NCBI RefSeq assembly: GCF_030272615.1
Contig: NC_081410.1
Span: forward strand, 116,385,140 to 116,449,139
DNA: 64,000 nt
From: Cryptomeria japonica
Taxonomy: Eukaryota; Streptophyta; Pinopsida; Cupressales; Cupressaceae
Direction of reading: 5' to 3'
How positions within the stretch are numbered: position 1 is the stretch's first letter; each line of letters begins with the position of its first letter. The notes beneath the pieces are model-generated. The model saw only the letters and a program-made list of their open reading frames with translations. It did not search any database and was not told where the DNA came from. Below, piece after piece: positions 1-9,780 of this stretch. The translations under genes were made by a program, and so were the position numbers.

Positions 1-900
1 TGAAGGTTTTTTTAGCATTGTTTATAAAGAGGGTGTTATTAGATCCGTTTGATGGAATTTGGAATTGACAATCATTTAAATTTTTAAGACATTGTCTTTA
101 TAATGGGATCAGGGAATGATTCTTTTGCCTCTTTAATGGGGAGTTGAACTCTCTTTGAGACTTATAGCTTATGGAGATGAAAGATGTGAACTCTTTACTT
201 TTCAAATATGTTTAATTTGTTATCATTTGTAGATGAACCCTCTTTCACAATGTTCTACACTTGAAAATTATTTTTTAAAAAAGAAAAAAACATACACAAA
301 AAAGAATTATTAGTACTTGCCGTTAGGCAATACTATTGTAATGAAAATTCATTTGTCGTGTTTAAATGGTTATTCAATAAAATTATTTAGACCAATGAAA
401 ACAAAATATTTTGTTTTCTTTAATTTTGTTTAATTTTATATATAATATAGATGCATGTTTGTTAACTTTATAATTTACAAAAAATATTTTGCTTGTAAAT
501 GATTGGCATTTTTAGCTTGTTTTGTATCACACCGTTTTCATTGTTATACAAGGTTTTTGGGATGATCTATGTTATTTTTGGGAAAGTTCCACTTTTCTCG
601 ATGCCACTCCTCCTTCTTCGTAGCAGCATGATCTCTTTTCCCATAAGCAACATTATATCTCTTATTTTGCGGATAGTTCCATTAGCATTATATCTCTTAT
701 TTTGTAGGTAGTTCCATTTTTCTGGATGCCACTCCTCGCCATTGCAAGCATAATCTGTTTGCCTCATAATCCGAGTTTTATTTTGCTATTTAAACTGCTT
801 AGGGTGAATATTTTGTAGGGTTTCTTTTGAGTTTCCACAAGATAGTGAATGCCAGTTATATGTAAAGTGGATGATTCATATTTTGTTTGTTTGTATCGTA
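1..900. other. Non-coding stretch at window start
   Basis: No gene was recognised here. Only short open frames without domain resemblance occur. The stretch holds a small hairpin-forming motif near 311-333 (GTA, C, TTGCC, then GGCAA, TAC) and a short imperfect direct repeat at 587-770, listed separately. Confidence 0.6.
587..770 (+). repeat. Imperfect short direct repeats
   Basis: A segment of about 60 bases beginning GTTCCA and containing GATGCCACTCCTC occurs near 587-646 and again near 711-770, a spacing of about 124. Between them a 34-base unit containing TTATATCTCTTATTTTG is doubled. Both were seen by direct comparison. The pattern looks like local slippage or unequal duplication, and no function is proposed. 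Confidence 0.6.
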
Positions 901-1157
901 GTTGAAGATGCTGGGGCTAATCTTTCTGATATCTTCATTCTTTGGGGCTTTTACACTTTCAACAATTTTCAATGGCGAAAATTAGCCTTATTGATAATAC
1001 ATCAACATTGATAAATAATTCTGTAATTTTTATTCAAAGAAAGGTTATTCGAGAGAAGAGTGTGACATACATGCCTCTTCACTTGTCTGTTGCCATGTTT
1101 GCCAATAGATTAATTTGGACTGCTTATGGAGCCATACACTTTGACATAAATCTTGTG
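901..1157 (+). pseudogene. SWEET sugar transporter gene fragment (MtN3/saliva family)
   Basis: SWEETs are seven-helix sugar uniporters of plant membranes built from two three-helix MtN3 repeats. Positions 1041-1157 translate to a segment starting KVIREKSVTYMPLHLS and ending IWTAYGAIHFDINLV. This matches the start of the second MtN3 repeat (family pattern VI.TKSVEYMP..LS ... WT.YA.I..D). The block is preceded by AG and followed by GTAAGG, as in an exon of that class. A second block at 905-970, after a TAG acceptor, reads KMLGLIFLISSFFGAF and resembles the helix before the linker, then meets a stop. The rest of the gene is absent, including the IPNG motif expected next. I infer a DNA-level gene fragment, not a working gene, because intron borders survive. 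Confidence 0.6.
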
Positions 1158-1441
1158 GTAAGGATAAATATTCTCAATATTTTCTCCATTTGCTGGATCT
1201 CTTTCCATTACCATTACACTGCAATGGTTTAAATTTATTCAGATGCTTTAGCAATAGTAGAACAATTATTTTGTGAGTAGAAACAAAATATCAGCACCCA
1301 TAAAGACTACCGACAATATATACTCATACAGGGCTAAACATAATAGATACATGCTTTTCTAAATATTTTTTCATGGTTCAATTTATGCAAGGCACTAAAA
1401 GCTTGATTTTCTTCATCTTTTTCGAATAATTCAATTGATAG

Positions 1442-1980
1442 TGGGAAAGCTAATATGTTCTTGGATAGACGGTTTGGGGAAAATGATGAGAGTCTTGGAG
1501 ATGAAGATAAGGCTATTATTAGATTCCAACGTGAGCGACAGGTAATGGTCTACTTGCATTTTAGTGTATATTGATAAATATCCATGCTTGCAGGAAGTCT
1601 AATAGGGATTCATTTCATTTGGGAGAATGGTAACAAAATCTTTTAATGTGTGCATTCCCAATTAAGGTAGATGTAAATTTTATGCACACATTGTTCTCAA
1701 GAATTGCAGATCTTTAACAGTTAGTGATATCAAACTTGGTCATGACATTTTAAAAGAGCATAAGACTATTCAGGTTGGAGCGGGTTAAAATTACTATTTT
1801 CTAACTTAAATTCAATGTTAAATATGGAACCTATCGCGTTCTCTCTTTGATTCACACCGACTTAAATACAATGTTATTTATTACTTTTTTTTGCTTGTTT
1901 TCTCCTAGGGAAGGATGGTTAAGCAAAGCAAATTCGCTTTATCAAATGGAGGAGATGATATTCTAACTCATCATGGCAAT
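1442..1980 (+). pseudogene. NOP14 (nucleolar protein 14) two-exon fragment
   Basis: NOP14 is a conserved nucleolar factor for 18S rRNA maturation and 40S assembly. Exon-like block 1442-1541 encodes GKANMFLDRRFGENDES, then EDKAIIRFQRERQ, the family's hallmark N-terminal motif (NVF.DRRFGE.D..L...DK...R...ERQ), and ends at CAG followed by a GTAATG donor. The second block begins after TCTCCTAG at 1908 and reads GRMVKQSKFALSNGGDDILT, then HHG. This matches the next conserved stretch (F.L.D...LTH.G), after which the frame closes with TAA near 1990. The intervening 1542-1908 has GT-AG ends. Upstream and downstream exons of the roughly 900-residue protein are missing, so this is a fragment. Confidence 0.6.
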
Positions 1981-2345
1981 TTTTGCCTCTGCAAATAATT
2001 CACTAAATTTCAAATTCTAGTTATAATTAATAAATATTGTTAATAAATGCATCTAATTGAAATTTAATTGACATGTTTACACATATATTTTAATTACATA
2101 ATTCTTATGTTTACTATTTTGTATACAAATTAATAATGCATCACCTCAAATGAGTATTAGTTACATTAAACAAATACAAATTTTGTTAAAACTCAAATTA
2201 AAACTTTTGCCTTACCAATATTTCACTAAATTTCAAACAATAAAATAAAACAAAACAAATTTAAGAAAATAACATACTAGTTACAATAAATAAATATTTC
2301 TAAATATTTATAACAAATATTATTATTAAACTAAAAATTATTAAG

Positions 2346-2375
2346 GCAAGTACCCACCACTATGTGGCACTTGTT
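2346..2375. repeat. Short hairpin motif, inverted partner at 34384-34413
   Basis: The reverse complement of these 30 bases matches 34384-34413 at 26 of 30 positions, including 19 in a row by direct reading. The motif is partly self-complementary (CAAGT...ACTTG around CCAC...TGTGG). It may be the terminal or subterminal part of a small transposon family. Its GGCAAGTAC also mirrors GTACTTGCC at 313-321. Confidence 0.4.
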
Positions 2376-2854
2376 ATGGATTGTGAAAAACTTATATCTT
2401 CAACTTTATGACAAATTTATTAGAAACAACATTATGAGGATGAAAGAGAGCTCACCAGTAGAAAAGTAGATTGTTGTAGAACCAAGGAGGTTATATTCCT
2501 AAGCTCTCTTTCACCCTAATGATGGATCACATAGTGTGATTAGAAACATTGATGCAAAGAAAAATAAATACACAATTGAATCTAGAAACAACAACAAAAA
2601 TTATTATGAATTGTGAAAAACACCTTATAGTATTTATTCTTTAACATACTTTTTAATCTTTTTATCCCTTTCTAACTTTTCTTTCCCATTCAAAATTTTG
2701 TAATAAATTTCTCTTATCTTAAAGTTCCATACTAATATCTAAATTTAGCTAAACAATAATAATTTTAAAATGATTTAAAATTTTATATTGATAATTAAAA
2801 AAAAAAAAATTCTTTTGAAAATCCTTCAATATTTAACAAAGCATTCTGAATTTC

Positions 2855-2906
2855 TCTTTCATATATATGTATATCTATACATATATACCTATACATATAT
2901 CTATAC

Positions 2907-2969
<63 letters not shown>
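2855..2969. repeat. (TA)n microsatellite with degenerate CATA flank
   Basis: From about 2920 the sequence is an almost pure TA run to about 2969, preceded by interspersed CTATACATATA units. It is a simple repeat. Confidence 0.9.
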
Positions 2970-2972
<3 letters not shown>

Positions 2973-3360
2973 GAATTAATAAAAACTATAAAAAGGTACG
3001 CTTTAGAAACCCCCATATATTCTTTGACAGTAAACCAGACAGGTGAGAGAATGAAAAGAAATACCTAAAATAGAGTATTTATTATTATAATTTTTATTTT
3101 ATAAAAATCCCATGTCTTTCTCTTGTTTCCCAAAAATAAGGAGGAGGTGATAGGGATAAGCTTTTTTCTTCAAGCAACACTGTTATCAATTTCATTAGGG
3201 ATTAATTGCACCACTAAAATCAAACATTAAATATAATCTGATTTAAACAATGAAAAAAAAATTGAAAAAAAAAGGTGAACCAAATCCTCAATAGGAGAAT
3301 ACATTTGATTCATTCATCCATGCAAAATTCTTCTATTTCTCTGAGCGAGATTGTGGTTGT

Positions 3361-3380
3361 TCTGCTCTGCTCTGCTCTGC
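3361..3380 (+). repeat. (TCTGC)4 pentanucleotide repeat upstream of the DUF1639 gene
   Basis: Four perfect tandem TCTGC units lie about 250 bases before the start codon and about 155 before the proposed TATA box. They may be promoter or 5' leader sequence. A functional role is not shown by the sequence. Confidence 0.8.
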
Positions 3381-3517
3381 AAAAACACTTACTCACATGA
3401 TTTCATCTGTTGGGTCGGCCATTTTTCCATTGATTCTGCTCTACCAAGTTCCAAAATTCCGCTCCAGAAGGTCTAAAAATACATACCAACATCTGTTCCT
3501 CGTTTGAGTTCTCAAGT

Positions 3518-3527
3518 TATTTATATA
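3518..3527 (+). promoter_or_regulatory. Candidate TATA box of the DUF1639 gene
   Basis: TATTTATATA at 3518-3527 would place a transcription start near 3550-3560 and give a short leader of about 70-80 bases before the ATG at 3628. It was chosen on spacing and sequence only, and the leader could be longer. Confidence 0.4.
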
Positions 3528-3627
3528 CCCGATTTCTCTTGTTCCAGTCATCTTTAGCTGATAGACATATATACTTCTGTGGCTTTGGAACACCCATTTG
3601 AAGCTTTTGTATTTGTTGGCTTCTGAA

Positions 3628-6250
3628 ATGGCAGGTTTTGGCTTTCGGATAAAGAACTCATATGCATCCTCGGCGACTGTTTGTGAGCGGTCTGAATCAA
3701 TTTGTGCTATGAGGTTTGTTTTGAATCTGTGTTTTGGAACGTTTTTCTGATATATTGTTTTTGGGCTTAAGTATATTTTAGTGCTCCAACTGTGTATATA
3801 GAACCCATTTATTTTTACTTCCAGTCTGAAGTTGCTGTAACAGAAAAACCATAAAGGCTTTGTTCATACTGCTATTGTTATTACTATGGCGAAGATCCAG
3901 CCATAGAGTTGTGTTTTTTCTTTGTTATTCTAAGTTTATTTTATCTGCCGGATCAAAAAAGAAAATTGTTTGCAGCGCGGCTGCTTCTAATGCATTCTGT
4001 TTAATTTGCTTTAGAAATAACTGATATCTGCCTGGATCGGTCTGTTTAGGCAAAACTATTTCATTTAATCAGATATTTGAAGTTTTTTTCAAATTTTTAT
4101 TTATTTATTTGGTTGCCCGTTTGTTTTTGCTGTGTATGATTTTTTATTGTAAGATTGATTTTACTGGTAATGAAATTTTAATTTTAAATTTTTCTTGTAG
4201 CAGTTTCACAGGTTTTAATGTTCATGTGCTATTGATTTTATGGCCTCTTTTTTGGGTCTCGTCTGGTACAGACATGGGGTTTTAATGGATTAGTACCATG
4301 GATGAGATTGATCCCGCCAACATGTAATTTAAGGGTCTTTTTAATGTTTGAAGTACTTTAGAGCCTATTTGAAGCAGTATTCTTGTTTTAGGGCTGTCGT
4401 TTTAGAAGGAAAGAAGAAGAAGACGCTTTTTATGGTTCGTTTATACTGGATTTAGCCCTCTGAAATCTTGCATCGGTTCCAGTGCCTTTCGATGGCAAGG
4501 GATTAGAATTTTGTAGTATTATTGATAATATTTAGTTTATGTGAATATGTGATTTGTGGGTCTTCTATTGAGCTTCGTGAAAATCTTTTAGAACACCATT
4601 AAAGTATTTAGTTTTGTGTTGCCAAGAAGAAAATCTTAGGGTGAATTTGTCTTTGGTACTTATACTAAGCAGTTATTTACGTGTAATGGAAGTTTCTTGT
4701 TTGTTGTGAATCTGGGTTGTCGTAGAACTTTCCATTATCGGTTTGTAACATAGGGTTGTGTCCTTTCAACGAGTCACTCAGATGAACATTGTATGTATGT
4801 GCAGGTATCAAGGTGTAAATTCAGAAATTCTGCATCACCATCCTATTAATGGAAAGAAGCCGCATCTAAAAATATATAGCAAGGAAAATGATCTTGAGAA
4901 TGGTGGTAGGGATTTTAACAAAGTTTCCTCAGAAGGCAAATTTACATTCAATGTGGGAAGATTCAACTTCAAAGGAGGATCCTCATCCATGAGGAGTACT
5001 GATGAGACTGAACTTTTTAAAGAGCAGGAATATGAAAATGGAAATGAGAACAAGAATATTCTCTCTGAACCATTCCAGAAATCTAATGAGGGATATATAG
5101 CTCCCAGGGCCCTGAAAGAAGGCGGTGATATGCTTTTACAGTGGAAGAAAAGGCCTCGTGCTTACAAGCCAGAATCTAGAAGTATAGGGGAAGATTCTTG
5201 CTTGCCCCCTAGAAAAATTCTTCGCATTGAAAGACAAGTTACAAGGCCTGAAAAGCAGAAAGTCCCTGGGGAATCTCAAGTAATTGTCAATTCAAGAAGC
5301 ATGACATTGAGGGCTTGCACATCTGGCTCCATCAAAAGGTCAGTTGAGGGTTTGAACATAAATTGATGAAAAAAATTATCTGTTAAAAAAAATTCTGTTT
5401 TCTCTTCTTGATGTGTGCTTAGTTACCTTTTTTGGGGTAATTTTAATTATAGAAACTATGTTTTGCCAGGAACTGGGAAGGTATGAATGGTACCCACCTC
5501 AACAGTACTCTCTGTCAAAAGATAGATACACATTTACCAGGTTGTCATGACAAGCATGACAAAACAGTTCCTTGCTTCAGTCCAAATGCTTTTGGGAACG
5601 GTACAGTAACTGGTGCAATGGTTTGCACTTCTACACCATCAGATGCAGAGGCCCATGCACCTCCAGAGAAGGTCAATTTGGAAACATTTGAATGGCCAAG
5701 AATTTTGTTATCATTATCTCGCAAAGAAAAGGAAGATGATTTTCTTGTCATGAAAGGCACCAAACTATCCCAGAGACCTAAAAAACGACCAAAGAATGTT
5801 GAGAGGATTCTACAGGTATTACTAAAATCTTTTCATGTTTTTCTTGTTTTGTTTTCAGTAGATCTACACAATCAGGACAGGATTCTGCTTAACATGCTTC
5901 TCATTTTGTATTTGTAGAATTGCTTTCCTGGTAGCTGGCTTTCAGATTTAACAAGGGGACGATATGAAGTTAGAGAAAAAAAGTGTATTAAGAAGGTTTG
6001 TTTTCTTTTTCTCCGACATATAGAGCCTTTTTGGGGAATGCTTTTACCAAGAATATATATCTCTTTCCCTACATTTAGTTTGCCTCTATTTGTTGTAGTT
6101 TTTGCTTGCTTCACAAGGCTTTGCTTTGATTGAAACCATCATCTTTACATTACAAACCTACTAAAGTGATTGCATTGTTTGTGTTATTATACTCTGCAGA
6201 AACCCAGGGGGCTGAAGGCAATGGAAAGTTCAGATAGCGATTTGGATTGA
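3628..6250 (+). CDS. DUF1639 family protein, five exons
   Basis: The reconstructed CDS is join(3628-3713, 4805-5338, 5470-5815, 5918-5995, 6200-6250), 1095 nt for 364 residues plus stop. All four introns (1091, 131, 102 and 204 bp) are GT-AG and the frame stays open. The C-terminal third carries the DUF1639 signature across exons 3-5: WPRILLSLSRKEKEDDF, then MKGTKLSQRPKKRPKNVER, PGSWLSDLTRGRYEVREKK, and a lysine-rich end with PRGLKAMESSDSDLD. The N-terminal two thirds is polar and low in conservation, without signal peptide or membrane segment, and the basic PKKRPK-type run could act as a nuclear signal (inference). The ATG is the first in frame after a TAG at 3562. Plant DUF1639 proteins have no settled biochemical role that I know of. 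The gene looks intact, and length and ending fit the family. No neighbour suggests a pathway. Confidence 0.88.
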
Positions 6251-6640
6251 TTGTAGTAACATGTAGGATACTGAGTTCTCCTTTTGACAAGCTAACCTCA
6301 TATTATTCTCTTCAAACCAGTGATGGATTGATTGCAAATTTTTGTGGTGGAGTGCTGTTGGAAAGCTACTCTGCATTTGCAATCAATTGTTATCCGGATG
6401 TATTCATTGTTGTTGTTTTCCCCACTTACCAGTGATATAGCAAAATCTGTTTTCAATCTGAAAATCATATATAAAGTCTCAATCTGTAGAGTTTGTTGCC
6501 ATTTTGACTGGCTTTAGAAACCTGCAGGAAATAAGGTTTGGTGCAGCTGCCACTGCAGACAAGAGACAACTTCTTGTATCATGTGTTTGTAGAGCTTTTA
6601 ACAATAAAAATTCTCAGTTACCTTGTAATCAGTCCATCTT
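6251..6640 (+). other. Likely 3' UTR with AATAAA signal
   Basis: The region after the DUF1639 stop is T-rich without a coding frame. AATAAA at 6603-6608 is the best poly(A) signal, giving a 3' UTR near 370-400 bases. A CAG/GTTTGG context near 6525-6540 could mark splicing in the UTR, but this is uncertain. Confidence 0.4.
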
Positions 6641-7817
6641 TTATGTTGTGCAACAGGCCATGTTTTAGAAAGGCAAACCCTTACAGATATGTTGGATGAT
6701 ATTCATGTTACAGGTTAAAACGTTCTGGGCACTTTATGCAAGTGTTAACACATCAGCTAGTGAAGGTTGGGCTGTATTTAGCAGAGTTGTTAATACTGAT
6801 TAGTAACTCAAAATTTGGGTTGTCGTTTCATTATTATAATCTATGTATAGTAAACTTGGCAAAATCAAGCCTAGTGTTTGTAATTGAATTTTCTATTGAG
6901 AAAATGTCTTTTACAAGTTTATATATACAAAAATCATGATCATTTGTAAAAGCTGCCTATTTTGTAAAAGGTTGCTATGGCATAAAAAACTTCCTTTTTC
7001 TTTGAATGGCATTATGGCAGTACACCACCTTGCAGTAATCCAACTCAATTTCACACGTTTGGTAGCTTAATGTAGATCCTTCTGGATTATGTACCTTCAT
7101 TGTGAGTTGGTTTCTTGAGAACATTAATGATCCTTGATTTCGCCGAGCTTTTAATATTAGTTTAAGAGAAGGCATTTCTTCTCTTTTCAGGGTTTTAATA
7201 AATAATTAAAATTGTTGTACCATCTTGGAATTTTTCCATTACAATCTATAATCAAATACCAGGAATGTATTTTAATTATTCTCTTGCATTGACCAATAGA
7301 AACCGGCTTGAGTGTAAGTTTCTGGAATTTTTAACAAAAAGAGACACCCTAACATTTTGATACAACCCTGAATGGCTATAGTTTTAGTATTTTTAGATCT
7401 CTGTCCACTCATATTGCCTGAACCTCACATTTTATATTTTGCAGTTGATTTGGATTTCTGATTCTGGATTCATTATCTTTAGCAAACTAGCTAAAAGAGT
7501 TTCTTCCATCCACTTGATACTAAGCTTAGCAGACAGGTGAAAGCTGATTGGGACCAATGCTATCTCACATTTTGAGACTTGAATTAGTGTTACTTGTGGA
7601 CACTCAAAGTCATTTTCTGATCTAACATGTGGTAGTTGACTCATTTCATTTTATTGTTCATAACTATATTACCCAGTGCTATTGCATTTATGATAGTTTC
7701 TGTTGGTCTCTACTATGATGAGGATAGACCAAAAGTGACTTCTAGCATTTCTTTAACCATGATCAACTAGAACTGCAGGTAGATTGCGATGATTTACCCC
7801 AATGCATGAAAGTGAGG

Positions 7818-8010
7818 TTGAATGTAATTGTGACCTATTCACTCGCAGATGGAATCAAAACAAACATGCAATCAGAGGCTAAAAGCATCCAAAGCCTGAA
7901 AGTGAGGTAGAGTGTGATGATAAGACCCTAAGCCTGAAGGTGAAGTCTAATGTAATGGTGACCTATTCAGGAATTAAAACAAACATGCAATCAGGCTGAA
8001 AGCATCCAAT
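7818..8010 (+). repeat. Two-copy imperfect repeat
   Basis: A unit containing GTGACCTATTC, AAAACAAACATGCAATCAG and AAAGCATCCAA occurs at about 7828-7893 and 7949-8010. Related GCCTGAAAGTGAGGT phrases lie between the copies. It directly precedes the 125-bp array. Confidence 0.7.
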
Positions 8011-8036
8011 CTTGCAGCTCTTAAAGTAGTGTAAAC

Positions 8037-8406
8037 TGTAGACAGACCCACCAACTTAAATCTCTGAAAGATACGAAATGGGTTTGTGACATCAGAACAA
8101 GTTAGACCATATTTTGATTTTGTGCTGGTGAAGTGCAGGGCCAACCACAGATTTCGTAAATTGTAGACACAACCACAACCTTAAATCTGTGGAAGATACA
8201 AAATGGGTTTGTGACATCAGAACAAGTTAGACATGATTTTGATTTTGTGCTGGTGATGTGCAGGGCCAAGCACGGATTTCGTAAATTGTAGACAGACCCT
8301 CAAACTTAAATTTGTGAAAGATACAAAATGGGTTTTTGACATCAGAACAAGATAGACATGATTTTGATTTTGTGCTGGTGATGTGCAGGGCCAACCACAG
8401 ATTTCT
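8037..8406 (+). repeat. 125-bp tandem repeat, three copies
   Basis: GAACAAG starts at 8095, 8220 and 8345, exactly 125 bases apart. The units share AAATGGGTTT, GACATCAGAACAAG, GATTTTGTGCTGGTGA and GTGCAGGGCCAA. Copies run about 8037-8161, 8162-8286 and 8287-8406 with a few percent substitutions between them. Confidence 0.9.
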
Positions 8407-9478
8407 TATTCTGGTTTAGATTGCTAACTATGCTCTCCCCAATGTGCAACTTGTCTGGAAACTAGGGATCTATATTTGAATTCCCAATACAAAGCTTTGA
8501 GACGTAATGTAGGCAGGCATATCATCATGAAATCATCATGAGGTATGTCAATTCTTGAAGAGATTATACACAAATAAAAGGATCAAAATCTAACCTGGTT
8601 TTATACACCAAGATTATAAATTAAAAGTTTTTTTCTCCTACATGAGCTAACTCAAGCAGTTGATATCCAATGCAAATATGCTGACTGATGTTAAAGTCAT
8701 TTTTCAATGTGTAGAAAAATTAAGAATGACTGAATGAATTCCTTAGAATCTGAAAATTTATTCTCCATCACTGAGGGTCAACTCCACAATTTTAGGATTA
8801 GTCAGACCCTTGCAGACCTTACCAATGCAAGTGTGATCTGATGTGCAGATTTATGTGAACTTTGAATGTCTGCCTTTAGCTCATCTTAAATTGTGTGTTT
8901 GGTCTAAAAAACTTGGTTGTGTTTTAACTGATACCAATTATAAGTTCATTTTCTGGGATTTATAATAGAAATTTGCTCCTTGGACATTCTTTAAGAAGAT
9001 TAAGGTTGTTGGTTTTTACATCCAATTGTGTTATTTTATGGCGAGGTAGTATGTGCTTCAACAATACAAGGACAGTGGGATGTGGTAATCTTAATAGATG
9101 CTAAATGATATTCTTAGGCTGGGTCCCATGGAGGGGTATTGGCTTCCTAAAAAATAGAGCTGGAATTGCTATAAGCCCCCAAATTTAAGGATGCAGGTGG
9201 TCTCATGAATATAATGTCTCTGTCTTCTATACTATGTGCAGTGATAAAATAATAACATTTTTTTTTTCCCTTCAAAACTATCTTTTAATGGAAATCTGAA
9301 CTCAAATGTTCGACAAGTGGTAGATAACATCCCTAAGTTGGTGGGGCAATTTCTAGCCCCAAGCCTAAAAAGTAGGATCTCTATTTTTTAGGCAAAGATT
9401 TCAAATACTTGGTAGCAATTTTTTCTTCTTCGTGAGATCTCCTCTTCCTAAAAATTAGAAGCTCAAGTTCTTTCATGA

Positions 9479-9650
9479 GACCCCATCCTTATTGTATTAC
9501 ACATTATTGTGACCCATCTAATATGACTCTATAGGTCCATTTCGGTCCATTTCAACATTGGTAATATGAAATCCCACCCTTATTGTGTTACACATTATTG
9601 TGACCCATCTAATGTGACTCTATAGGTCCATTTCAACATTGGTAATAAAG
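9479..9650 (+). repeat. 91-bp tandem duplication
   Basis: CCTTATTG begins at 9487 and 9578. Both copies continue with TTACACATTATTGTGACCC and CTCTATAGGTCCATTTC. The first copy carries an extra internal doubling of GGTCCATTTC. Confidence 0.85.
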
Positions 9651-9780
9651 CCTTTGACACCATTAGTATTTATGGTTGAATAATGTGATTGAAAGGACCT
9701 TGATTTGGTAGTGGTTTGCAAATGAATCCCCTAAGGACCAATGGGTTTTTAACAGTGACTAATATAGTTGAGGTAGCACT

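Larger units (their letters stand above)
6641..9780. other. Intergenic sequence with clustered minisatellite-like repeats
   Basis: No gene was recognised. The stretch holds three groups of short tandem repeats (7818-8010, 8037-8406, 9479-9650), each listed separately. Base composition is less AT-rich than the following 6 kb, and it may be an old decayed transposon. Confidence 0.6.

Noticed and set aside
2795-3016. Minus-strand open frame with a long Ile-Tyr run
   Set aside because: It is the translation of the (TA)n microsatellite and carries no gene signal.
4758-5366. Independent gene starting at the ATG at 4758
   Set aside because: The frame is exon 2 of the DUF1639 gene. A TGCAG acceptor at 4804 joins perfectly to exon 1, and the first 16 codons are intron sequence.
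4835-5763. Minus-strand frames opposite the DUF1639 exons
   Set aside because: They lie antisense to well-supported exons and have no domain resemblance.
8037-8406. CRISPR-like array
   Set aside because: The 125-base units are contiguous with no unique spacers, and the DNA is plant nuclear. It is a tandem repeat.
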